64,000 bases of DNA from Flavobacterium aquicola (GTDB taxonomy: Bacteria; Bacteroidota; Bacteroidia; Flavobacteriales; Flavobacteriaceae): assembly GCF_003385115.1 (NCBI RefSeq), contig NZ_QUNI01000001.1, positions 434,001 through 498,000 of the forward strand. Direction: 5' to 3'. Below are positions 56,446-64,000 of the stretch, one piece after another. Both the position numbers and the translations under genes were made by a program. The notes under the pieces were generated by a model. It made no database searches. It worked only from the letters and a program-made list of their open reading frames with translations, and was not told where the DNA came from. Numbering within the stretch: position 1 is the stretch's first letter; each line of letters begins with the position of its first letter.

Positions 56446-59400
56446 ATGAAACAAATCTACTTTTTATTTTTTATTTGCTGCTTCAATACGTTTGCCCAAC
56501 TTCCTGAAATCGATAACTCATTCAATCCAAATGACAACGGTGTTTACGATCAATACATAGGTAGGGGAAGTATTGTATTGGCAGACGGCAAATTACTGAC
56601 TTTTTTAAATGAAAACAATCCTCAAATAATAAAAAGGCTAAACCAAGACGGTAGTATAGACAAAACTTTCAATCACACTGACAACAATTACTTTATTGAT
56701 AATATTTTTGCAAAAACAAACGGCGATTTCGCACTAACGATAGAGAATTATAATGACATTGATAATAATTGGGCAGTAAAATATTATAATGCAGATGGTA
56801 CTGTAGATAAAAATTTTAACATCCCTGTATTTAACAAATCTATTAGTGATATTATTTATCAGGAAGATAATAAAATAATTATTACAGGAAATTTTACAAA
56901 AGTTAACAATATCAACTGTGTTAATATTGTAAGACTTAATAGCGATGGCAGTATAGATAATAGCTTTACAGATGGCACTTTTTCTTCAGTTAATGGAGGA
57001 TTCATAAATACAATTGCAATACAAAAAGATGGAAAATATATTGTTGGTGGCTTATTTACAATATACAACTCAATTAATAATACATATTTTAATAATATTA
57101 TACGTTTAAATAATGACGGAACTATAGATTATACTTTTAATATTCTATATAAACCAGGCTTTAACGGTGTTATAAATGGTTTTGATCTTTATATCAAGAA
57201 AGTTATTGCTCAACCTGACGGGAAAATTATTGTTCAAGGAGGTGGCAATCTTTTTTCAAATGGTCTCACCTATAGCAGACAAATATCTCGATTAAATGCG
57301 AATGGTTCGATAGATACTTCTTTCAAATTTGAGAATGAGCCATCTTTATCAGATTATTTTACTATCTTTTCTTTTGCCACACAAAACGATGGCAAAATTT
57401 TTATTAATATAGATGGCATAATAAAAAAATTAAATATTGATGGCAGTTTTGATAATTCATTCAAAGATATTAATATTAATAAAGTAGATAAATCATATCA
57501 CAGTAGAAACGACTTTGTGTATCTTCAAAATGACAAAATTATAGTAAACGGGAATTATCAATCACCAAATGGCATCACTAGATTTGGAATCTTTAGACTA
57601 AATCTTGATGGCAGTTTAGACTTAACCTTCAATCCTCATTCAAGTACTAATATGATGTATTATTCAACCTTTAATAGTGCTGGACCCCACAATACAGCCG
57701 TATTATCGGATGATAAAATTTTGATTTTTGGGAATTTCACTTCGTTTAATGACAATAGTTGCAATCATATATGTAAATTAACAAAAGAAGGCCTTTTTGA
57801 TCCAAGCTTTAATCTAGATTCAACAATAACCTTTTCTCTTCCTGATTATTATCCAAGTTTTAATTTTTCGCTAATTAAAGCACAAAATGACAAGAAAATC
57901 CTTTTGACTCGTCCAGATCAAATTGATATTTTGGTAAATGGAATTTCAAAAAACTTCATAAGGCTTAATGAAAACGGCTCATATGACAATACATTTAATT
58001 TCCCATCTGACAGCAGTATTAGTGATTATGAAATTCAAAACGATGGTAAAATTGTAGCAATAGGTAAAGGCCCTATTTTCATGGAAAACTCAAACTACAA
58101 AGTGATCAGATTAAATATGGATGGCACATTAGATTCAACATTTAAATCCATTTTGTTTCCAACCATTTTAACTGATATTGAAATACAAAACGATGGTAAA
58201 ATTTTAGTCGTACATCCTTACTATTATATTTATTCCCCAACATATCATATAAGTGAATCACTTGAAAGATTAAATCAAGATGGCTCGAAAGACATTTCAT
58301 TTTTCTCGTCCAATCCTGGCGTAAATCATACAAAATTACAATCTGACGGAAATATTTTAATATCTTATACGGATAGTCATGCTACTCATCTTGGAAGAAT
58401 AAATAATGACGGAACTACCGATATCTCTTTTAAAGAAATATATGGTGGTTCCGATTATTATGACAACTACAATTTAGCATTTAACGAAATATTTATTAAT
58501 TCTCAGGGAAAAATTATTGTAAGACTATATAGAGATAAATATGCTATAGGTTCGATGTCAGTACCTGGAACAGAATTAAATGATATCAGGATAAATAAAA
58601 AATATGCTATACTAAATAACGATGGAAGTATAGAAATGGTTTTTGGAGATTTACTAGATACAGAAACCATACAGCAAAATCCTGATTACTTAATAGAAAG
58701 TGGTATTTTCGATAAAATTGGCAATATAAAAAAAAACAATATTGTACGATATAACATATCTAATATAGTAGATAATTGTCCAAGCGTAGACAATCTAAAT
58801 CAGGAGGATTTTGACAAAGATGGTTTGGGAGATGCCTGTGATAGCGATGATGACAACGATGGAGTACTGGATATAAATGATAATTGTCCAAAAACCCCAT
58901 TGAATGATAGCGTCAATAATGGCGGATGCACCTCGTTTTTGCTTCCTGTTGATAATTTTAAAGTTCGAACTTTTTCTGAGACATGCAGAAACAATAATAA
59001 TGGAAAAATAGTAATCACTGCAGTAAATACTTCATATACTTACAATGTATCTATAACTAAGGACCAAATTGTCAATTCCTATACATTTAACGATTTTGTA
59101 GAAATTGCAAACTTGTCATCTGGCTATTACAATGTTTGTTTTACCATTATGGAGAAACCAGAACTAATTTTTAAAAGATGTATGGACGTGAAAATTAGTG
59201 AGCCAACTGATTTATCCGTTCTTGAAAAAATAGATAATGACACAAAATCTATTTCCCTAAAATTAACAAACGGAAAAGAATACTTTATTGATCTAAACGG
59301 GAAGTTATATACAACAAGCCAAGATGAAATTACACTACAATTAAAAGAAGGTACAAACAAATTGGAAGTTTCAACAGATAAACAATGCCAAGGCACTTAC

Positions 59401-59664
59401 AAGAAAATGATTTTACTGTCTGATGCAATTGTAGCCTTTCCTAATCCATTTACAGACTATTTGTATGTTAATATTGGAAGTAATACAGATAAAATAGTTT
59501 CAGTAAAAATATACTCTATAGATGGAAAACTAAGACAGTCGAGAGATTTGAAAGTGACGAATGGAGCAATAGTAATAGACGGAAGTGATTTTCCAAATGG
59601 AACTTATTTAGTAAAGGTCGTAGCCGATAACGTTGAAAACAGTTATAAAATAGTAAAAAAATGA
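56446..59664 (+). CDS. Large secreted delta-60 repeat protein with TSP3 repeats and T9SS tail
   Basis: 1072 residues with signal peptide ([15 protein letters not shown]). About thirteen copies of the delta-60 type repeat (RLNxDGSxDxxF, for example [26 protein letters not shown]) cover residues 60-770 and should form beta-propeller blades. Calcium-binding thrombospondin type 3 repeats follow near 775-825 ([31 protein letters not shown]). After a linker domain, the C terminus is a type IX sorting tail ([41 protein letters not shown]). Cell-surface or released protein; adhesion or binding role is plausible, no enzyme motif seen. Overlaps the next gene by 4 bp. Confidence 0.88.
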   Translation: MKQIYFLFFICCFNTFAQLPEIDNSFNPNDNGVYDQYIGRGSIVLADGKLLTFLNENNPQIIKRLNQDGSIDKTFNHTDNNYFIDNIFAKTNGDFALTIENYNDIDNNWAVKYYNADGTVDKNFNIPVFNKSISDIIYQEDNKIIITGNFTKVNNINCVNIVRLNSDGSIDNSFTDGTFSSVNGGFINTIAIQKDGKYIVGGLFTIYNSINNTYFNNIIRLNNDGTIDYTFNILYKPGFNGVINGFDLYIKKVIAQPDGKIIVQGGGNLFSNGLTYSRQISRLNANGSIDTSFKFENEPSLSDYFTIFSFATQNDGKIFINIDGIIKKLNIDGSFDNSFKDININKVDKSYHSRNDFVYLQNDKIIVNGNYQSPNGITRFGIFRLNLDGSLDLTFNPHSSTNMMYYSTFNSAGPHNTAVLSDDKILIFGNFTSFNDNSCNHICKLTKEGLFDPSFNLDSTITFSLPDYYPSFNFSLIKAQNDKKILLTRPDQIDILVNGISKNFIRLNENGSYDNTFNFPSDSSISDYEIQNDGKIVAIGKGPIFMENSNYKVIRLNMDGTLDSTFKSILFPTILTDIEIQNDGKILVVHPYYYIYSPTYHISESLERLNQDGSKDISFFSSNPGVNHTKLQSDGNILISYTDSHATHLGRINNDGTTDISFKEIYGGSDYYDNYNLAFNEIFINSQGKIIVRLYRDKYAIGSMSVPGTELNDIRINKKYAILNNDGSIEMVFGDLLDTETIQQNPDYLIESGIFDKIGNIKKNNIVRYNISNIVDNCPSVDNLNQEDFDKDGLGDACDSDDDNDGVLDINDNCPKTPLNDSVNNGGCTSFLLPVDNFKVRTFSETCRNNNNGKIVITAVNTSYTYNVSITKDQIVNSYTFNDFVEIANLSSGYYNVCFTIMEKPELIFKRCMDVKISEPTDLSVLEKIDNDTKSISLKLTNGKEYFIDLNGKLYTTSQDEITLQLKEGTNKLEVSTDKQCQGTYKKMILLSDAIVAFPNPFTDYLYVNIGSNTDKIVSVKIYSIDGKLRQSRDLKVTNGAIVIDGSDFPNGTYLVKVVADNVENSYKIVKK

Positions 59665-60356
59665 AAAAAATAGTACTCTTAACCCTTTTGAATTTCATTT
59701 TTGCCTGTAGTAGTGGAGGAGATAATGATGAACCTGTAAACGATCCAACTAGAGCTTCCCTTATCTTTCCAAATGCAAATAGTGAATGTACAGAAGGCAC
59801 TAACAAAACCTCTACCGAAAGTACAATAAAGTTTGAATGGAACGCTGCGGCGAATACAGATAATTATGACTTAGTTGTAAAAAATCTTCGCAGCCAACAA
59901 AGCACAAATTATAACACAAAACAGACATATTATGAGCTAAAACTAACGAGGGGAATTGCATATTCTTGGTATGTTTTATCTAACTCAAGCAAAACTACTT
60001 CTACAGCCACGAGTGAAACTAGAAAATTTTATAATGCTTCTGAAGGAGTTAGTTCTTATGCTCCCTTTCCAGCTGAGATTGTGAGTCCTAAAAATACAGA
60101 AAACATAACTGGAACTAAAATTTCATTAGCTTGGAAAGGAAGCGATGTTGATAACGATATTTTTAGTTATACCATAACTATGGACACAATGAATCCGCCT
60201 ATGCCCACTAATTCGTATAACAAAAGTAACATTACAGATAGTTTTCTAAATGATGTGCCCGTAATTCCCGGCACGACCTATTACTGGCAAATACAAACAT
60301 TTGATTACAAAGGAAATAGATCTTTTTCAGAGATTTACGAATTTAAAGTAAATTAA
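59661..60356 (+). CDS. Lipoprotein with two fibronectin-type-III-like domains
   Basis: 231 residues. Lipobox FACSS (Cys at 16) followed by SGGDNDEP, a glycine/acid-rich start that in Bacteroidota often marks surface-exposed lipoproteins. Two beta-sandwich units follow ([19 protein letters not shown] with [29 protein letters not shown] with [13 protein letters not shown]), each with the W...Y...W pattern of FN3-like folds. The ATGA overlap couples it to the delta-60 repeat protein, suggesting the two act together at the surface. Confidence 0.82.
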   Translation: MKKIVLLTLLNFIFACSSGGDNDEPVNDPTRASLIFPNANSECTEGTNKTSTESTIKFEWNAAANTDNYDLVVKNLRSQQSTNYNTKQTYYELKLTRGIAYSWYVLSNSSKTTSTATSETRKFYNASEGVSSYAPFPAEIVSPKNTENITGTKISLAWKGSDVDNDIFSYTITMDTMNPPMPTNSYNKSNITDSFLNDVPVIPGTTYYWQIQTFDYKGNRSFSEIYEFKVN

Positions 60357-60415
60357 TGCTCAAAGAAATATTCAAAACAAATAATTAAAATTAAAACGAA
60401 TATTCAAAAAAATCA

Positions 60416-61069
60416 CTAAATATTATAATACCTCGCTTCTATCCTCTTTATATCTTTAATGGATTTCTTAGCCCAATCTAATCTTTTTTCCAAAATGTCT
60501 TTCTCTGTCAATTGCCAGTCGATATCTGAATTTCGCAATCGGTTCGTCAGATTCTGAATAATAATCGCTGCCGAAACCGAAATATTCAAACTCTCGGTAA
60601 AACCTACCATCGGAATCTTAAGAAAACCGTCAGCTCTGCGAATAATTTCATCTGACAATCCATCTCTTTCGGTACCAAAAAACAATGCGCTTGGCTTCGA
60701 AATATCAAAATCCTCTAGCAGGCAGTCATTTTCATGAGGCGTAGTAGCAATAATCTGGTATCCTTTATCTTTCAAAGTATCAATGCAATTCGTAACACTG
60801 TCATAAGTTGAAATATCAACCCACTTTTGCGCTCCCATTGCGATTTCTTTGTCTATTCTTTTGCCGTAACGCTCCTCAATAACATGCAGTTCCTGAATTC
60901 CAAAAACTTCACAGCTGCGCATCACTGCACTTGCATTATGCATCTGAAAAACATCTTCTACAGCAATTGTAAAATGTTTAGTACGGCTTTCAAGAACGTT
61001 CAAAAATCTTTCTTTTCGATTATCAGTTAATATATTTTCTAGAAAATTCAGGTAATCTATATCAATCAT
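60416..61069 (-). CDS. trmH: SpoU/TrmH-family RNA 2'-O-methyltransferase
   Basis: 217 residues. The trefoil-knot motifs are present: VFQMHNASAVMRSCEVFGI (motif 1, N and R), ALFFGTERDGLSDEII (motif 2) and KIPMVGFTESLNISVSAAI (motif 3, SLNISVS). Full-length features including the C-terminal helix fit tRNA guanosine-18 2'-O-methyltransferase (TrmH) more than rRNA enzymes, though this rests on similarity only. Divergent from the sirtuin gene with 64 bp between the starts. Confidence 0.88.
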   Translation of the reverse strand: MIDIDYLNFLENILTDNRKERFLNVLESRTKHFTIAVEDVFQMHNASAVMRSCEVFGIQELHVIEERYGKRIDKEIAMGAQKWVDISTYDSVTNCIDTLKDKGYQIIATTPHENDCLLEDFDISKPSALFFGTERDGLSDEIIRRADGFLKIPMVGFTESLNISVSAAIIIQNLTNRLRNSDIDWQLTEKDILEKRLDWAKKSIKDIKRIEARYYNI

Positions 61070-61133
61070 TGACTTATATTTTTTTTGCTAAAATACTAAA
61101 AAAGACTAGTTTTATAATCTAATCGATTTATAG

Positions 61134-61832
61134 ATGAAAAAGAAATTAGTAGTCCTTACCGGAGCAGGAATCAGCGCCGAAAGCGGTATCAAAACGTTCC
61201 GTGACGGTGACGGCTTATGGGAAGGCCATAACGTTATGGATGTCGCTACTCCCGAAGGCTGGCACAAAAACTCAGCGTTGGTACTTGACTTTTACAACCA
61301 AAGACGTAAACAATTAAAAGAAGTACTGCCGAATGTAGGACACCAGATTTTGGCAGAATTAGAAAATGACTTTGACGTTTATATTATCACACAAAATGTA
61401 GATGATCTGCACGAAAGAGCAGGAAGTACAAAAATTACTCATCTGCATGGGGAACTATTAAAAGTTCGAAGTTCGGCAAATGAAAAAATTATATTAGACT
61501 GGCAGGACGATCTGAATATTGGCGATAACGATAAAAACGGTCATCAGCTACGCCCGCATATTGTTTGGTTCGGAGAGCAGGTTCCGGCTTTGGAAGACGC
61601 AATTGATTTAACAGAACAAGCTGATTATTTTGCGGTAATTGGAACTTCGCTGCAAGTATATCCTGCTGCTGGTTTAATTAATTTCACACCAAAAAGTACG
61701 CCTATTTATTATATTGACCCCAAGCCCATAAAAATTCCAAATCTTAGAAACCCACTTGAAGTAATTACAAATATCGCGTCAGAAGGAGTGAGAATTTTAA
61801 AAGAAAGGCTTCTTGCTAATCTACAGCAATAG
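61134..61832 (+). CDS. cobB: Sir2-family NAD-dependent protein deacylase, cysteine-free
   Basis: 232 residues. NAD site TGAGISAESGIKTFRDGDGL, QNVDDLHERAG and catalytic histidine in HLHGEL; then RPHIVWFGEQVP and GTSLQVYPAAGL. The Y-x-x-R pair (FYNQRR, near 52-57) matches class III sirtuins such as E. coli CobB and SIRT5, which remove succinyl and malonyl groups. The four zinc-binding cysteines are absent; the protein contains no cysteine at all, and the zinc module is replaced by KVRSSANEKIILDWQDDL. The last 17 bp overlap the convergent channel gene. Confidence 0.9.
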   Translation: MKKKLVVLTGAGISAESGIKTFRDGDGLWEGHNVMDVATPEGWHKNSALVLDFYNQRRKQLKEVLPNVGHQILAELENDFDVYIITQNVDDLHERAGSTKITHLHGELLKVRSSANEKIILDWQDDLNIGDNDKNGHQLRPHIVWFGEQVPALEDAIDLTEQADYFAVIGTSLQVYPAAGLINFTPKSTPIYYIDPKPIKIPNLRNPLEVITNIASEGVRILKERLLANLQQ

Positions 61833-62778
61833 AATAAAAGGTATTTAACAATCCCATATCAAGAACCGTACTTTGGTTATCTTCACTTTTGGTATACATT
61901 GGCTTAAATTTAGCTCCATAAATAATTTCATCAAAAGTGTAAGATGTCCGGGTCGCAACAGTGGTACTGAACATGTCATCAAAAGTTTTTATAATCACTA
62001 TAATCTCACCCGAAACTGACTCAAAATCCGCAGCCAAAAAACCATCCAAAGGACTCTCGCTGGTTATCGGATGCACTAATGTCCATGCTAATGCAAGCGA
62101 ATTTATTTTATGATATTCTAAATCCAATATAAAAAATTTATTAACCATTACACCATCTTCCTCCATTCGCATCCCAAGAGTCACACTTACTTCAGCATCT
62201 ATGTAATTCGTATTTTTATAAGGAGCTAACCTAAACATCAATGCTTTTCCATTGTTAAAAGGAGCAATAATAGCATTATGAGAAAATTTTAAATAAATAG
62301 CTGGTTTACTAAACCGTCCAAAAAATAAACCTGTAGCGATAGCAAAACTCAGCAGTCCTATTAGTGCTTCTGCAGATGACAATGCACTGGTATAAAATCC
62401 TGTGGGGCTAACGTGTCCATAACCAACAGTTGTAAATGTCTGCGCACTAAAAAAATAAGCTTGTCCAAATTGTACCCATACACTATCGGCAGTATCAATT
62501 CCGTTAAGATGCTCGATTCCGATTCCGAAATAGAGAACGGCAAACACAAAATTTATAGAGATATAAAATAATAGCAAAATAGAAAGAAACTCCCATGAAC
62601 TCATATCTAACATGGTATGATACCAGCTAATCTGATCAAAAATCCCTATACCTTTTTTAGTTGCATTTACCGATCCGTCCTTATTTATAAACCGCCCTCC
62701 CGTATTGGATGCACTGCTCCCGAAACCAGTATTTATCAGTGTTTTGGCTTTGCTATTAAATCGATGAAATAATGCCAT
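61816..62778 (-). CDS. KirBac-type inward-rectifier potassium channel
   Basis: 320 residues from the ATG at 62778 (MALFHRFNSKAKTL); an ATG at 62886 would add 36 hydrophobic residues not usual for the family. Layout: amphipathic slide helix region (IFDQISWYHTMLDMSSWEF), first membrane helix, pore with selectivity filter TTVGYGH, second helix (LIGLLSFAIATGLFFGRFS), then the cytosolic Kir beta-domain (FSHNAIIAPFNNGKALMFRL, EVSVTLGMRMEEDG, HPITSESPLDG). Conducts potassium across the inner membrane. Its 3' end overlaps the sirtuin gene by 17 bp, tail to tail. Confidence 0.93.
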   Translation of the reverse strand: MALFHRFNSKAKTLINTGFGSSASNTGGRFINKDGSVNATKKGIGIFDQISWYHTMLDMSSWEFLSILLLFYISINFVFAVLYFGIGIEHLNGIDTADSVWVQFGQAYFFSAQTFTTVGYGHVSPTGFYTSALSSAEALIGLLSFAIATGLFFGRFSKPAIYLKFSHNAIIAPFNNGKALMFRLAPYKNTNYIDAEVSVTLGMRMEEDGVMVNKFFILDLEYHKINSLALAWTLVHPITSESPLDGFLAADFESVSGEIIVIIKTFDDMFSTTVATRTSYTFDEIIYGAKFKPMYTKSEDNQSTVLDMGLLNTFYSIAVD

Positions 62779-62942
62779 ATTTTTTTTATTAAATAGACTG
62801 CAAAATACTAATAAATCTAATGTAACAATAAATAAAAATGACACTCTAATCAGCACAAAAACATTCAATGAAAAACATTCTAACAAGAAAGTTAGAATTA
62901 CATTAATAAATTGATGTTTGTAACCTAACCCTCATTATCATT

Positions 62943-64000
62943 ATGGAATTAATCTTTACTTATTGGTGGATATTCTTAATTGTTCTATCCTTTCTTTTTT
63001 ACAAATTTGTTTTACGTGTATTCTTTGGTATGGTCATCGTCCCTGAAAACAAAATTGGTCTTGTTACCAAAAAATTTGTCCTCTTTGGTTCCGAAAAATC
63101 ATTACCCGATGGCAGAATCATAGCTACCAAAGGTGAAGCAGGATACCAAGCTAAAACACTTGCTCCAGGACTTTATTGGGCAATGTGGCCTTGGCAATTT
63201 TCAATAGATATGGCTTCTTTTACCATAATACCCGAAGGACACATCGGATTATTATTAAGTAAAGATGGTGCCGAAATTCCAACTGGACGTATCCTTGCGC
63301 AAAAAGTAAATTCGGATAATTTTCAGGATGCAACACTATTCCTTGACAATGGAGGCCAAAAAGGAAGACAATCAGCTTTTGTTACAACAGGATCTTACCG
63401 TATCAACACACATTTATTCGAAGTAATCATTTCCCCGCAGGTAGTCATTTCCGAAAATATGGTCGGAATTGTAACCGCAATGGATGGTGAACCCATTCCA
63501 ATTGGACAGATTGCAGGTAAATTTGTTGACGGGCATAATAACTTTCAAGACATTGATCAATTCCTAAAAAATGGAGGTAATAGAGGTCTTCAGCCTCAAG
63601 TTATGCTTGCAGGTTCTTATTATATAAACTCATGGGCAGTACAAATTGAACAGACTCCGATGACAGATGTGCCTATTGGTTATGTTGGAGTTGTCATTTC
63701 CTACATAGGTGAAGACGGAAAAGACGTTACCGGCGATACTTTCAAACATGGAAATATCGTTTCTAAAGGACAACGCGGCGTTTGGCTGGAACCTTTTGGT
63801 CCAGGAAAATATGCTCTTAATAAATACACAACAAAATTAGAACCTGTTCCTACCACTAACTTAGTACTGAATTGGGCAGAAGCCAGAAGCGAATCCCACA
63901 ACTTAGATAAAAACCTTTCTACAATTACGGTTCGTTCCAAAGATGGTTTCCCTTTCAATCTAGATGTATCACAAATCATTCACGTTCCAGCCAATGAAGC
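62943..64000 (+). CDS. SPFH/band 7 domain protein (partial, runs off right edge)
   Basis: Starts with ATG at 62943 and remains open to the window end, 352 codons. One N-terminal membrane helix (TYWWIFLIVLSFLFYKFVL), then segments VPENKIGLVTKKF, GRIIATKGEAGYQAKTLAPG, and repeated blocks with EGHIGLLLSKDGAEIPTGR and ENMVGIVTAMDGEPIPIGQ, that look like tandem copies of one beta module before the SPFH core (VPIGYVGVVISY, GNIVSKGQRGVWLEPFGPG, ALNKYTTKLEPVPTTNLVLN). Flotillin-like membrane scaffold; the C-terminal coiled coil is outside the window. Divergent from the channel gene. Confidence 0.85.
   Translation, partial: MELIFTYWWIFLIVLSFLFYKFVLRVFFGMVIVPENKIGLVTKKFVLFGSEKSLPDGRIIATKGEAGYQAKTLAPGLYWAMWPWQFSIDMASFTIIPEGHIGLLLSKDGAEIPTGRILAQKVNSDNFQDATLFLDNGGQKGRQSAFVTTGSYRINTHLFEVIISPQVVISENMVGIVTAMDGEPIPIGQIAGKFVDGHNNFQDIDQFLKNGGNRGLQPQVMLAGSYYINSWAVQIEQTPMTDVPIGYVGVVISYIGEDGKDVTGDTFKHGNIVSKGQRGVWLEPFGPGKYALNKYTTKLEPVPTTNLVLNWAEARSESHNLDKNLSTITVRSKDGFPFNLDVSQIIHVPANE

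Noticed and set aside
62779..62886. 36-residue N-terminal extension of the KirBac channel
   Set aside because: KirBac proteins start shortly before the slide helix; the extension is a hydrophobic translation of A+T-rich spacer.
1..64000. Search for CRISPR arrays, tRNA/rRNA genes, transposases, integrases and toxin-antitoxin pairs
   Set aside because: No regularly spaced repeats, tRNA-like folds or mobile-element proteins were recognised by eye; a dedicated scan (tRNAscan-SE, ISfinder, CRISPRCasFinder) would be needed to exclude small ones.

Overview
The window looks like a chromosomal segment of a flavobacterium (Bacteroidota, most likely Flavobacterium or a close relative). Support comes from the strongly A+T-rich DNA, type IX secretion C-terminal sorting tails on secreted proteins, an UpxY/NusG-like antiterminator beside an exopolysaccharide locus, Bacteroidota-typical families (YfhO, DUF4834, delta-60 repeat proteins) and TAnnTTTG-like -7 elements. 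No rRNA, tRNA, CRISPR array, transposase or integrase was seen.

Layout. (1) 1-8189, minus strand: two genes of a hybrid NRPS-PKS. The upstream protein is A-T-KS-AT-ACP (a loading and first extension module); the downstream protein is C-A and continues past the left edge. (2) 9253-12732, plus: a compact operon of three secreted proteins (a T9SS-tailed protein, a protein with a phage-fibre-like C-terminal module, and a large beta-helix protein) closed by a strong terminator. (3) 13382-14516: two very small XRE-type HTH proteins and a divergently oriented UpxY-type antiterminator. (4) 15097-43707, plus: a Wzx/Wzy-type exopolysaccharide locus of about 29 kb. It runs from sugar-nucleotide genes (ManC, Gmd, Fcl for GDP-fucose; Ugd for UDP-glucuronate) through flippase, acyltransferases, ten glycosyltransferases, DUF1919 and polymerase to UDP-xylose synthase, Wza, Wzc, a VanZ-like protein and the initiating sugar-phosphate transferase. 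(5) 43665-44238: a tandem duplication creating two copies of a micro-membrane protein gene, the first only 52 codons. (6) 44491-45507: fructose-1,6-bisphosphatase with a terminator. (7) 46849-52148, minus: a second three-gene glycan operon (YfhO-like protein, GT4, second flippase). (8) 52329-64000: mostly housekeeping and envelope genes (DUF4834, DEAD-box helicase, CarboxypepD_reg-like protein, delta-60 repeat T9SS protein plus lipoprotein, TrmH-type methyltransferase, cysteine-free sirtuin, KirBac channel, SPFH protein cut by the right edge).

How the genes work together. The central locus can make GDP-fucose from mannose-1-phosphate and UDP-GlcA/UDP-Xyl from UDP-glucose, load the first sugar phosphate on undecaprenyl phosphate, build a large acylated repeat unit with up to ten further transferases, flip and polymerise it, and export it through Wza/Wzc. 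The upstream antiterminator and the dyad-rich 580-bp leader are the likely control region. The secreted beta-helix operon just upstream may modify or bind the polymer, but that is inference from position.

The most distinctive items are the NRPS-PKS start module, the secreted triad with a fibre-like module, the divergent UpxY gene with its structured leader, the tandem micro-protein duplication that carries a copied 3' end of the sugar transferase gene, a long imperfect hairpin element at about 55950, and a sirtuin without any cysteine. All names rest on motif reading by eye; no database search was possible.
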